Of a stretch of DNA of 40,153 nt, positions 30,288 to 39,487 are shown one piece after another. The translations under genes were made by a program, and so were the position numbers. Under the pieces are notes generated by a model, which searched no databases, was not told the DNA's origin, and worked only from the letters and a program-made list of their open reading frames with translations. This DNA comes from Treponema sp. UBA4377 (GTDB taxonomy: Bacteria > Spirochaetota > Spirochaetia > Treponematales > Treponemataceae). Numbering within the stretch: position 1 is the first letter of the stretch; the number at the start of each line of letters is the position of its first letter. The stretch is taken from positions 33,531-73,683 of the forward strand of contig DGRX01000023.1 in NCBI GenBank assembly GCA_002391235.1, given 5' to 3'.

Positions 30288-31824
30288 ACATTGCCGCAAG
30301 CTTTTTGTTCAAAAGTTCGGTGGCCTGCTTGGGGTTGGCCTTTCCCTGCGACAATTTCATCACCTGGCCCATGAGCCAGCCGACGACGTTTGTCTTTCCG
30401 GCTTTAAAGTCCTGGATGGCCTTGGGGTTTTCCGCCAAAACTTTGTCGACCAAGCCTTCGATAAGGCCAGTGTCGCTCACCTGCTCCATGCCCTCTTCCT
30501 TTATAATCTCTGAAGGCATTTTGTTTGTGGAAAGCATTTTGGCAAAAACTTCCTTTCCCTGCTTTGAAGTGATTTTGTTTTCCTCCAAGGCGTTTGAAAG
30601 CTCGGCGATATGCGCGGGCGTCAGCGCGACTTCTCCGATTGTCATGTTCTTTTCGTTAAGGACCGCAAGGAGTTCCGACAAAATAAGGTTCGCCGTTCTC
30701 TTTGCGCTCTTGGAATTTTTGGCGGCCTCCTCAAACCAAAGGCTTAGCTCGCGCGTTGAAGTGAGAGTTTCCGCGTCAAAGTCGCTTAGGCCGAATTCCG
30801 CCTTAAAGCGGGTTCGCTTGGCTTCGGGAAGCTCTCCGACGCGGCTTCGCGCGCGCTCGATCAATTCCTCCTCAACGCTAAAGGGCTTGATGTCCGGCTC
30901 GACGACAAAGCGGTAGTCGACGAAAGAGTTTTTGGTGCGTTGGACGACGGTCTTTCCGGCCGCCTCGTCCCAGCCCATAGTAACCTTAAAGCCGGGATTG
31001 AATTCCTGCCTGTCGGTCTTGAACTCTTCCAGCTGGCGCTCGGCTTCGTAAGCGCAAGCCTCGCGGATGGCCTTGAAGGAGTTGAGGTTCTTTATTTCCG
31101 ATATCGGAGTGTGGTAAAGCTTTCCGTCTTCCCAAACGTTAAGGTTGATGTTGGCGTCGCATCTCATGTTGCCTTCTTCCAAGTTTCCCTTTGTGACGCG
31201 AACATAGCGCAAAATTTCCTGCACGGTCTGCATGAAAAGCGCGGCTTCTTCCGGGCTTGTCATGTCGGGCTTTGTGACGATTTCGATTAGCGGAGTTCCG
31301 GAACGGTTGTAGTCGATGTAGGAATGTTTTCCTTCCATGTGGAGGGATTTTCCTACGTCTTCCTCAAGGTGAATGCGCTCGATGCGCACGCGGCGGTATT
31401 TTTTGTCGGCGCTTACGCATGGCTCGCCCTTAAAGTTGTTGGGGCGGAATTTCGCTCCGCCGGGCTGCTCGTCCTTTGGATAATGGAAGAACGGAAGGTC
31501 AACATAGCCGTCCGTGCAAAGGGGCAAGTCGTATTGCGTGATTTGGTAGCCCTTGGCAAGGTCGGGATAAAAATAATGCTTTCTGTCAAACTTTGTGAAG
31601 CGCGCGATGTTGCAGTTGAGCGCGAGGCCGGCCACCGCTCCCAGCTCCACATAGCCCTTGCTTACGCGCGGCATGGCTCCTGGAAGGCCCAAGCAAACAG
31701 GGCAAACGCGGGTGTCGGGCATTCCGCCGTAACGGTTTTCGCAAGCGCAAAAGGCTTTGGTTTTAGTCAAAAGCTGCGTGTGGATTTCGCAGCCGATTAC
31801 GATTTCTGTTTTTTCGATAGGCAT
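30286..31824 (-). CDS. gatB: Asp-tRNA(Asn)/Glu-tRNA(Gln) amidotransferase subunit B
   Basis: A 512-residue GatB, the kinase and tRNA-binding subunit of the GatCAB complex that amidates mischarged Glu-tRNA-Gln or Asp-tRNA-Asn. The N-terminus EIVIGCEIHTQLLT, the zinc-type cysteines (FCACENRYGG, VCPVCLGLPG), DRKHYFYPDLAKGYQITQYD and the C-terminal YqeY-like region (about 370-512) are all present. ATG 31824 (MPIEKTEIVIG) is chosen over 31887 because TATAAT ends 7 nt before it with TTGCAA 17 bp further upstream, and because the family starts here. There is no Shine-Dalgarno. gatA and gatC are not in the window. Confidence 0.93.
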   Translation of the reverse strand: MPIEKTEIVIGCEIHTQLLTKTKAFCACENRYGGMPDTRVCPVCLGLPGAMPRVSKGYVELGAVAGLALNCNIARFTKFDRKHYFYPDLAKGYQITQYDLPLCTDGYVDLPFFHYPKDEQPGGAKFRPNNFKGEPCVSADKKYRRVRIERIHLEEDVGKSLHMEGKHSYIDYNRSGTPLIEIVTKPDMTSPEEAALFMQTVQEILRYVRVTKGNLEEGNMRCDANINLNVWEDGKLYHTPISEIKNLNSFKAIREACAYEAERQLEEFKTDRQEFNPGFKVTMGWDEAAGKTVVQRTKNSFVDYRFVVEPDIKPFSVEEELIERARSRVGELPEAKRTRFKAEFGLSDFDAETLTSTRELSLWFEEAAKNSKSAKRTANLILSELLAVLNEKNMTIGEVALTPAHIAELSNALEENKITSKQGKEVFAKMLSTNKMPSEIIKEEGMEQVSDTGLIEGLVDKVLAENPKAIQDFKAGKTNVVGWLMGQVMKLSQGKANPKQATELLNKKLAAM

Positions 31825-31831
31825 AGGAGTT

Positions 31832-31860
31832 ATTATACTAAATTGCGGCGGGCTTTGCAA
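31832..31860 (-). promoter_or_regulatory. Promoter of gatB, leaderless type
   Basis: TTGCAA (31860-31855), 17-bp spacer, TATAAT (31837-31832), 7 nt, ATG 31824. It lies between trpA and gatB, so gatB has its own promoter. No clear terminator for the trp operon is seen between the two genes. Confidence 0.75.
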
Positions 31861-31940
31861 TAACGCGGAAATTGTTTGCAAGCCCAAAACGCTTGCCGCA
31901 AAACAAAATCTATCGCAAGCCCTAGAAAGGCCGCGGCCGC

Positions 31941-32714
31941 TTACGCCTGTCCCGTCAGCTCCTGGGCCTTGGCTTTGACCGCGTCAAAGAGCGCGGCCTT
32001 GTCGCAGTCGTTTGCAAGACCGGGAAGCGCGGCGTTTATCGTCCGCACAAAAACGCTTCCCGCTACGACGGCCTCAACGTATGGGGCAAGCGCTTTTGCC
32101 TGCTCGCCCTTTGAGATTCCAAAGCCGCCGTAAACCTTGCTTCCGCCCGAGGCGACTTTTTTGATGAAGTCGATTGTGTCTTGGCCAATCGTAGTGTCGC
32201 TTCCTGTGATGCCGGTTCGCAAGGCGGCGTAGATGTAGTTAAAGCCCGCGCCGGCCATTTTTTTTAGGCGCTCTTCGCTCATGCTGGGGGCGGCGACGGG
32301 AATGTTTTCCATTCCGTTTTCGCGGCAGGCGGCGGTTAGCCCTTCGTCAAAGTCAAAGGGAAGGTCCGGGATAATCATTCCGTTTACGCCGGCGGCGGCG
32401 GCGCGCTTGCAAAATTCCTTCACGCCCGGAGTGAAGACTAGCGAGCCGTAGCTCATAAGGTAAATCGTTGTGTCTGGAAACTCGCCTCGAATTTTTTTTA
32501 TTAGCGAAAGGCCGTCGGCGGTCTTGTATCCGCGCTCCAAAACTTTTGTGCAGGCGCCTTGAATCGCGGGGCCGTCCGCGCTTGGGTCGCTAAAGGCCAA
32601 TTGTATTTCCAAAATGTCCGCGCCGCCGGCCACCAAAGCGCGCGCGGCTTCCAACGAAAGTTCGTCGCTTGGGTATCCGGCCACCAAATGCGACATAAGT
32701 TTTATTTTAGACAT
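31941..32714 (-). CDS. trpA: Tryptophan synthase alpha subunit
   Basis: A 257-residue TIM-barrel that cleaves indole-3-glycerol phosphate to indole, which is channelled to TrpB. The catalytic Glu in ILEIQLAFSDP and Asp in DPSADGPAIQGA, PDLPFDFDEGL and the phosphate-binding GFGISKGEQ and VVAGSVFV segments are present. The usual GxPFSDP reads QLAFSDP, a mild deviation. AGGAGGA lies 7 nt before the ATG. It is the last gene of the trp operon, 45 nt after trpB. Confidence 0.9.
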   Translation of the reverse strand: MSKIKLMSHLVAGYPSDELSLEAARALVAGGADILEIQLAFSDPSADGPAIQGACTKVLERGYKTADGLSLIKKIRGEFPDTTIYLMSYGSLVFTPGVKEFCKRAAAAGVNGMIIPDLPFDFDEGLTAACRENGMENIPVAAPSMSEERLKKMAGAGFNYIYAALRTGITGSDTTIGQDTIDFIKKVASGGSKVYGGFGISKGEQAKALAPYVEAVVAGSVFVRTINAALPGLANDCDKAALFDAVKAKAQELTGQA

Positions 32715-32759
32715 GTTATTCCTCCTAAAAAAAGTACGGCTCTTCGCGCGAGCTTGGCG

Positions 32760-34025
<1,266 letters not shown>

Positions 34026-34094
34026 ATTTTCTCCTATAACTTGAAACTGCGGCAAGACCAAGAAGGTCGCGCCGCAAGAAAAGCGTTCAAAAGC

Positions 34095-35765
34095 CTAAAA
34101 CTGCGCGCCGCCCGCATTGGCCGCGCCAATTTCCGCAAAGAAGGCCTTTAGTTTTTCCAAGTCCTTTTTTCCGGGAGCGGCCTCAAGCAAGCTTGAAGCG
34201 TCGATAAGTTCCGGCGAATATTTTTCTATCACAGCCCGAACGTTTTCAGCTCCCAAGCCGCCGGCAAGCCACAAGGGAGACTTTTTCTTGGCTTTTAAAA
34301 CCAAGTCCTCGGCAACCCGCGTTCCAGTTCCGCCAAGTTTGTCGCCAACCTTGGCGTCAAGCAAAACGCGCGGCTCGCCCAGGTCAAGAAGGCCTTGAAT
34401 GTTGTCCAGCCCGCCCTCGCCGCTCAAGTTTGCCGCGCAGTAATGCGCAAGAGAGGCGTTCTCCTTTTCAGCAAAAAATTCCTTGGCCGCGCGCTCGCCG
34501 TGCAATTGAATGTAATCCAAAACGCCTTCTTTTACAAGCGCAAGAGCGGCTTTTGCCTGCTCGCTTGTCGCGTCGACGACAACGCCGACTAGAAAAGGTC
34601 CGCTCGTAGCGTCGAACGCAAAACCGCAATCGTTGTTTCGAGCGGATTTCCGCGACGCTTCGCTTGCGGGCTTGTCGCGCGGCGCGGCGTTATCGGCTTG
34701 CGACATGTTTTTGTCGCGCAAGGCGGCGCGGACAGAGCGGACGACGCTTTCGCTTGCGTTTCTCGGAGAGGCCTCGCAAAAGACAAAGCCCAAAAAGTCC
34801 GCGCCAAGGTCCGCCACAAAAAGAGCGTCCTCAACATTTGCGAGGCCGCATATTTTTACAAGCGGACGATATTTTTGCGCGTCCAAGAGCGCCGCCGGAT
34901 TTTGGACCTTGCAAAGATTTTCGGTTTTCGCCGCGATTTTTTTCCAAGCGAGCGCGTTTGGCGTTTGACTTCCAGACACAAAGGCTTTGACAAAAGAAGC
35001 GGCTTTGCTTGTGTCGCGCGCGGCGGCTTCGCCCAAAAGAAGCCCGGTAAAGCCAAGGCTTCCGGCAAAGGCCGCGGCTTGTGCGGTCCTGATTCCGCTT
35101 TCAAAAATGACGGAGCAGGAGCTTCCCATGACGCTTTTAATCCGCTCCAAAAAACCAAGCGGCTTTAAAAGGTCGATCGAAAAATCCTTTAGGTCGCGCG
35201 AGTTCACTCCGCAAACGATTGCCGGAAGCTCGCCGGCCGCCAAAGATTTTGCCGCCGCCAATTTTTTCAAGTCCTCTTCCAAGCGAAGCTCCACAAAAGC
35301 CGTGATTCCAAAAGAGGCGCAGCGGCAAAGCATTTTGGCCAAAACGTCTTGGTCAAGAATGCGCGCGATGAGCAAGACCGCGTCCGCTCCGCACTTGTAG
35401 GCCACGTCGATTTCGTCCGGAAAAATCAAAAAGTCTTTTCGCAAAACCGCCACGTCAACCGATTGGCAAACGCTTATCAAGTCGCCAAGGTTTCCCTTAA
35501 AATAATTTTCCTCGGTCAAGACGCTTATCGCGGACGCGCCGGCCTCTTGGTAGGCCAAGGCGGTTTCCGACGCGTTAAGTTTTGGAGCGATGTCGCCCTT
35601 GCTGGGAGAGGCGCGCTTTACTTCCAAAACGACTCCCTTTTCTTGAATAAAAGGGTGGACGCGCCGCTTTCGTTCCTGCGGAATCTCGTAGCCAAAGTCA
35701 AGGCCGCGCTTTTTCATGTCCGCCTTGCGGCCTTCAACAATCTGTGCAAGAATGTCCGCCGCCAT
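34095..35765 (-). CDS. trpCF: Fused indole-3-glycerol phosphate synthase / phosphoribosylanthranilate isomerase
   Basis: A 556-residue bifunctional enzyme. The N-terminal TrpC (about 1-265) has VLEVKRASPSKGDI, AISVLTEENYFKG, VLRKDFLIFPDEID and CGVNSRDLKDFSID. The C-terminal TrpF (about 298-556) has VKICGLANVEDA, GADFLGFVFCEASPRN, DYIQLHGERA and the late GTGTRV and LAGGLGAENV. A Ser/Asn/Lys-rich insert (RDKNMSQADNAAPRDKPASE) lies within TrpF. It carries out two adjacent steps of tryptophan synthesis. The ATG is 1 nt after the trpGD stop, so it is coupled. The same fusion exists in enteric bacteria. Confidence 0.92.
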   Translation of the reverse strand: MAADILAQIVEGRKADMKKRGLDFGYEIPQERKRRVHPFIQEKGVVLEVKRASPSKGDIAPKLNASETALAYQEAGASAISVLTEENYFKGNLGDLISVCQSVDVAVLRKDFLIFPDEIDVAYKCGADAVLLIARILDQDVLAKMLCRCASFGITAFVELRLEEDLKKLAAAKSLAAGELPAIVCGVNSRDLKDFSIDLLKPLGFLERIKSVMGSSCSVIFESGIRTAQAAAFAGSLGFTGLLLGEAAARDTSKAASFVKAFVSGSQTPNALAWKKIAAKTENLCKVQNPAALLDAQKYRPLVKICGLANVEDALFVADLGADFLGFVFCEASPRNASESVVRSVRAALRDKNMSQADNAAPRDKPASEASRKSARNNDCGFAFDATSGPFLVGVVVDATSEQAKAALALVKEGVLDYIQLHGERAAKEFFAEKENASLAHYCAANLSGEGGLDNIQGLLDLGEPRVLLDAKVGDKLGGTGTRVAEDLVLKAKKKSPLWLAGGLGAENVRAVIEKYSPELIDASSLLEAAPGKKDLEKLKAFFAEIGAANAGGAQF

Positions 35766-35766
35766 T

Positions 35767-37371
35767 TTAGCCCGCCAATTCCTTAGAAACCGCTTGGATT
35801 TCCTGCAATTTTTTCAAGGCCTTTCCGCTGTCAATCGCGGCGAGCGCCATGTCGTAGCCTTCCTTTAATGTCTTTGTTTTTCCGCTTAAGTACAAGACGG
35901 CGCCGGTGTTGAGGCCGATTGACGCGCGGATGGTTTTCTTTCCCTTTCCGTTAAGAACGTCCATCGCGAGAGCGGCGTTGTCCGCTCCGTTTCCACCCAT
36001 AAGCTCCGCCTCGTCAACGCCTTCGATTCCAAACTTGGCCGGGTCTATCGCGTAGCGAGTTTCGTTTCCGTTTCCGTCGATTTGGAAAACGTCAGTGACG
36101 GCGCAGGGGCTGATTTCGTCGTAGCCGTCGCGGCTTGCGATTACCATGACGCGCTTGGCTCCCAAAGCCTTTGCCGCGCGCGCGTAAGTTTCAAGCAAAT
36201 CATGGCTGTAAACGCCAAGCACTTGGTAGTCTGGGCAAGAAGGGTTTAAGAGCGGGCCCAAAACGTTCATCACGGTCTTTACGCCCAAGGCCTTTCTGAC
36301 CGGCGCGGCAAAGCGCATCGCCGAATGGTAAAGGGGCGCCATCAAAAAGGCAAAGCCGGTCTTTTTGGCAAGCTCCGCCGTCTTGTCGGGGCTTGCGCTG
36401 ATGTTGATTCCGAGCGCCTCAAAAAAGTCCGCCGCTCCAGACTTGGAGGAAACTGCGCGGTTTCCGTGCTTGATCACCGGCTGGCCGCAAGCGTCGGCGA
36501 CAATGGCCGAAAGCGAGGAAATGTTAAAGCTTCCCTTTCCGTCGCCGCCGGTTCCAACGATTTCGGCGTGGCCGGAAAGCTTTAGCGGGAAAGACTTTTT
36601 CTTTTTAAGAAGGGCCTTTGCGCAGCCTGTGATTTCGGACTCGGCCACGCCTTTGGCCGCCATCGCCACAAGAATCGCGGCCATGACGCGCTCGTCCATC
36701 ATTCCGTCGGTCATGATGTCCATAAAGAATTCGGCCTGTTTTTCGGACAAGTCTTTTTTGAAAATCAACTGGTTAAGGTATTCGGCCACGGGAAGGTTTT
36801 CGCGGCGGTAGTTCAAAAAGGCCATGAAGAATTTTTGGACGTCAGCGCTTGCGATTGATTCCGGGTGGAACTGAACGCCCTCGATGTCGTACTTTTTGTG
36901 GCGGATTCCCATGATGTCGCCGTCGGAAGCGCGAGCGGTGACTTCAAAGTCGTCGCTTAAAGTGGACTCGTCAACTACAAGCGAATGATAGCGCGTGAAC
37001 TTTCCTTTTTTTCCGATCGCGCGGAAGAGGCCCTTTCCGTCCAAGTCCATTTCTTCGACGATTCCGTGCTTGATGAACTTGGCTCCGACAATCTTCGCGC
37101 CAAAGGCTTCGGCGATCGCCTGGTGGCCCAAGCAAATTCCCAAAATGGGAATTTTTCCGGCAAAATACTTTATCGCCTCTTCGCTGATTCCAGCGTCGCG
37201 CGGAGTTCCCGGGCCGGGAGACACGACCAAGTAGTCGGGCTTCATCGCCTCGATGTCGGCGACCGTCACCGCGTCGTTTCGGACAACCTCAACCTTTTCG
37301 CTTCCGTAAGTTTGCAAGGCTTGGACAACATTGTATGTGAACGAATCGTAATTGTCGATTACTAAAATCAT
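35767..37371 (-). CDS. trpGD: Fused anthranilate synthase glutaminase / anthranilate phosphoribosyltransferase
   Basis: A 534-residue bifunctional protein. The glutamine amidotransferase TrpG (1-190) starts MILVIDNYDSFTYN and has Cys80 (GICLGHQ), His169 and Glu171 (FHPES). TrpD (about 205-534) has the EIVGTGGDGKGSFNISS phosphoribosyl-diphosphate loop, KHGNRAVSSKSGAADFFEALG and VLGPLLNP. TrpG supplies ammonia to TrpE, and TrpD makes phosphoribosylanthranilate. GGAGG precedes the ATG, which overlaps the trpE stop as TAATG. Confidence 0.93.
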   Translation of the reverse strand: MILVIDNYDSFTYNVVQALQTYGSEKVEVVRNDAVTVADIEAMKPDYLVVSPGPGTPRDAGISEEAIKYFAGKIPILGICLGHQAIAEAFGAKIVGAKFIKHGIVEEMDLDGKGLFRAIGKKGKFTRYHSLVVDESTLSDDFEVTARASDGDIMGIRHKKYDIEGVQFHPESIASADVQKFFMAFLNYRRENLPVAEYLNQLIFKKDLSEKQAEFFMDIMTDGMMDERVMAAILVAMAAKGVAESEITGCAKALLKKKKSFPLKLSGHAEIVGTGGDGKGSFNISSLSAIVADACGQPVIKHGNRAVSSKSGAADFFEALGINISASPDKTAELAKKTGFAFLMAPLYHSAMRFAAPVRKALGVKTVMNVLGPLLNPSCPDYQVLGVYSHDLLETYARAAKALGAKRVMVIASRDGYDEISPCAVTDVFQIDGNGNETRYAIDPAKFGIEGVDEAELMGGNGADNAALAMDVLNGKGKKTIRASIGLNTGAVLYLSGKTKTLKEGYDMALAAIDSGKALKKLQEIQAVSKELAG

Positions 37372-38816
37372 TATTTTTCCTCCGTTTCAAAAGTTGCGAT
37401 GAGCGCGCCGAGCTTTTCGTTGGTTTCCTCAAACTCGCGCTCGGGAACGCTGTCGTAAACGATTCCGCTTCCAGCCTGAAGCGTCCAAACCTTTCCCTGC
37501 TTTAAGGCGCAGCGGATCGCGATGCAAAAGTCCAAGTCGCCGTTGGGCCGAATGTAACCCACCGCTCCCGCGTAAAAGCGCCTCTTTGTCTTTTCCAAGC
37601 GCGACACGATTTGCATGGCCGAAATTTTAGGAGCGCCGCTCAAAGTTCCAGCCGGGAAAGACGCGCGCAAAACTTGCACGGGCGAGATTCCGTCGGCGAC
37701 GTCGCCTTCAACATTGCTTACCAAGTGGATTACGTGGCTGAATGTTTCTGTTTCCATGTACTGCGTGACCTTGACGCTGCCGGAAGAGCAAACGCGGCCC
37801 AAGTCGTTTCTGGCCAAGTCAACCAGCATAAGGTGCTCGGCCCTTTCCTTGGGGTCGGCCAAAAGCTGCAGTTTGAGCTTTTCGTCTTCGGCCTCGTTCT
37901 TTCCGCGCCTAATCGTTCCCGCGATCGGATGGATAGAGGCGCGGCCGCCGACAACGCGCACAAGGCTTTCGGGGGAAGCGCCCGCCAACTGGAAGTCGCC
38001 AAAGTCGATGTACATCAAGTAAGGCGAAGGATTTATCAAGCGCAGGCGGCGGTACAATTCCAAGGCGCTCATGTCGCATTCAAGCTGGACGCGGCGCGAG
38101 GGAACGGCTTGCACGATGTCGCCCGCGACGATATGCTTTTTTAGCTCGACGACTTTATCGCAGTATTCCTTTTTGCTTTGCTCGATGTTGGTGATGACCT
38201 TGCAGGGCGCGGCTTCTTCTGTCTGCTCCATGTAAGAGAAGTCCATGTTGTTTAGCTTTTTCACAAGCTCGTCCACTGTTTTCTTCAAGTCGATTTGGCG
38301 CTCGGCGTAGTTCAATCCAAAGATGTGGAGCTTTTCGGTAAAGTGGTCAAAGACGATGTAGACGTGACCCGCGACAAAGCAGCACTCCGGAATGCGAAGC
38401 TCGTCAAACTGGTTTTCTAGGCGAACGGTGTCGCAGCGCTGGACAAACTCGTAGCTAAGGTAGCCGATTCCGCTTGCGGGGAGCGGAATGTCTTTTACCG
38501 GGCATTCGTTTTGGCCGGCCAAGTAAACGAGCGCGTCAAGAACGTCGGCCTCTTTTGTTTGGCCCACGGCGTTTTTGCTTACGACGCCTTCCGCGTTAAA
38601 TGGCAAGCGGCGGCCGTCAATCAAAAAGGCAACGCCCTCCTCGTCCTGGACAATTTTAAAGGCTTCTTCGGCCATTATTATTGAATAGCGCTCGCGGCCC
38701 TTGTTAAAGCTGGCCGACTCCAAAATCGCCTTGGCCCCGATTTTTTTTGCCAGCGAAAAAGGCGTGTAGCGCTCGCTGGACAGGCAGACATAAACCGTGT
38801 CGTTTCTCTTTTGCAT
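37371..38816 (-). CDS. trpE: Anthranilate synthase component I
   Basis: A 481-residue chorismate-binding enzyme that forms anthranilate with TrpG. The C-terminal catalytic half (RRGKNEAEDEKL, LVDLARNDLGRV, SFPAGTLSGAPKI, GAVGYIRPNGDLDFCIAIR, AGSGIVYDSVPEREFEET) is complete. The N-terminal allosteric motif LES-x10-S (residues 32-45) matches the tryptophan feedback site of known TrpE, so inhibition by tryptophan is likely. ATG 38816 (MQKRNDTVYV) is chosen over 38921 because GGAGAAG lies just upstream and because the longer frame starts before the predicted promoter's leader. It is first in the operon. Confidence 0.93.
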   Translation of the reverse strand: MQKRNDTVYVCLSSERYTPFSLAKKIGAKAILESASFNKGRERYSIIMAEEAFKIVQDEEGVAFLIDGRRLPFNAEGVVSKNAVGQTKEADVLDALVYLAGQNECPVKDIPLPASGIGYLSYEFVQRCDTVRLENQFDELRIPECCFVAGHVYIVFDHFTEKLHIFGLNYAERQIDLKKTVDELVKKLNNMDFSYMEQTEEAAPCKVITNIEQSKKEYCDKVVELKKHIVAGDIVQAVPSRRVQLECDMSALELYRRLRLINPSPYLMYIDFGDFQLAGASPESLVRVVGGRASIHPIAGTIRRGKNEAEDEKLKLQLLADPKERAEHLMLVDLARNDLGRVCSSGSVKVTQYMETETFSHVIHLVSNVEGDVADGISPVQVLRASFPAGTLSGAPKISAMQIVSRLEKTKRRFYAGAVGYIRPNGDLDFCIAIRCALKQGKVWTLQAGSGIVYDSVPEREFEETNEKLGALIATFETEEK

Positions 38817-38882
38817 TTTCTTCTCCATTTTTGCGGAACCTAAGCCAGCCCAAAAATGGCCGCCCGGTCCCGGAAAGCGGTT

Positions 38883-38900
38883 GTTTCTACAAATAGAAAC
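38883..38900. promoter_or_regulatory. trp operator-like palindrome, downstream copy
   Basis: GTTTCTACAAATAGAAAC: 7-bp perfect arms with a 4-nt centre. It lies just after the predicted transcription start of the trp operon and matches the copy at 38931-38948 in both GTTTCT and AATAGAAAC or AAATAGAAAC parts. The RNA copy can also form a hairpin. Confidence 0.65.
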
Positions 38901-38912
38901 ATCATTGAATAA

Positions 38913-38941
38913 AATATACAAGAGATTTATGTTTCTGTCAA
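38913..38941 (-). promoter_or_regulatory. trpEp: Promoter of the trp operon
   Basis: TTGACA (38941-38936), 17-bp spacer, TATATT (38918-38913). The leader to trpE is about 90 nt. A 21-codon frame in it (starting MMFLFVETT) has no Trp codons, so classic attenuation is not supported. Confidence 0.8.
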
Positions 38942-38948
38942 TAGAAAC
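38931..38948. promoter_or_regulatory. trp operator-like palindrome, upstream copy over the -35
   Basis: GTTTCTGTCAATAGAAAC: 6-bp arms GTTTCT/AGAAAC with a 6-nt centre. It contains the -35 TTGACA on the minus strand. The centre lies 48 bp from that of the downstream copy. Confidence 0.65.
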
Positions 38949-38982
38949 AGAGAAAAAATTTGATTTTTTTTGAGGAGAAGCA

Positions 38983-39002
38983 GGCGGCCTTGTGACGCCG
39001 CC
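38983..39002. terminator. Hairpin between mscL and the trp promoter
   Basis: GGCGGC (38983-38988) pairs with GCCGCC (38997-39002) around an 8-nt loop, 15 nt beyond the mscL stop. There is no immediate T-run, so it is only a weak terminator candidate for mscL. Confidence 0.4.
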
Positions 39003-39016
39003 ATGCTAAAATTAGG

Positions 39017-39439
39017 TTAGTTTTTTGCCTTAAGCAAGTCGCGGATTTCTTCAAGGAGAACGGCTTCGTCGCTTTTTATCACAGGCGCGTCTTCCTGGGG
39101 CTTTTCCTCTTCCTTTTTCTTAAAGCTTTCAAAAAGCCTTATCACGATGAAGATACAAAAGGCCACGATAAAAAAGTCGACAACCGCTTGGATAAAGCTT
39201 CCGTACTTAATCTCGCTTTCGCCAATCGTAACGCTAAGGTCGGCAAAGTTAAGCTTTCCGACGGCAAGGCCAATCAAGGGCATGATTATGTCGTTCACAA
39301 GGCTTGTGACGATTTTTCCAAAGGCTCCGCCTATGATTACGCCAACAGCCATGTCAACGACATTTCCGCGCGAAATGAATTTTTTAAAAGCTCCAAGCTG
39401 CTTTCCCGCTCCGTTGATTCCATCTTTTAAAACTGACAT
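39017..39439 (-). CDS. mscL: Large-conductance mechanosensitive channel
   Basis: A 140-residue MscL that opens under membrane tension to release solutes on osmotic downshock. The N-terminal amphipathic KKFISRGNVVDMAVGVIIGGAFGKIVTSLV helix region (TM1), the periplasmic loop and TM2 (AVVDFFIVAFCIFIVIRLF) are followed by a cytoplasmic Lys/Glu-rich segment and the C-terminal helix LLEEIRDLLKAKN. AGGAGG sits 6 nt before the ATG. A small GCGC/GCGC hairpin lies directly upstream of the Shine-Dalgarno. Confidence 0.95.
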   Translation of the reverse strand: MSVLKDGINGAGKQLGAFKKFISRGNVVDMAVGVIIGGAFGKIVTSLVNDIIMPLIGLAVGKLNFADLSVTIGESEIKYGSFIQAVVDFFIVAFCIFIVIRLFESFKKKEEEKPQEDAPVIKSDEAVLLEEIRDLLKAKN

Positions 39440-39487
39440 ATTTCCTCCTGCGCAATGCGCTAATTTTTATTTTACCACAAAACAACA

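Noticed and set aside
38817..38905. trp leader peptide or attenuator
   Set aside because: The leader frame (MMFLFVETT...) has no Trp codons and I see no terminator/antiterminator pair with a T-run.
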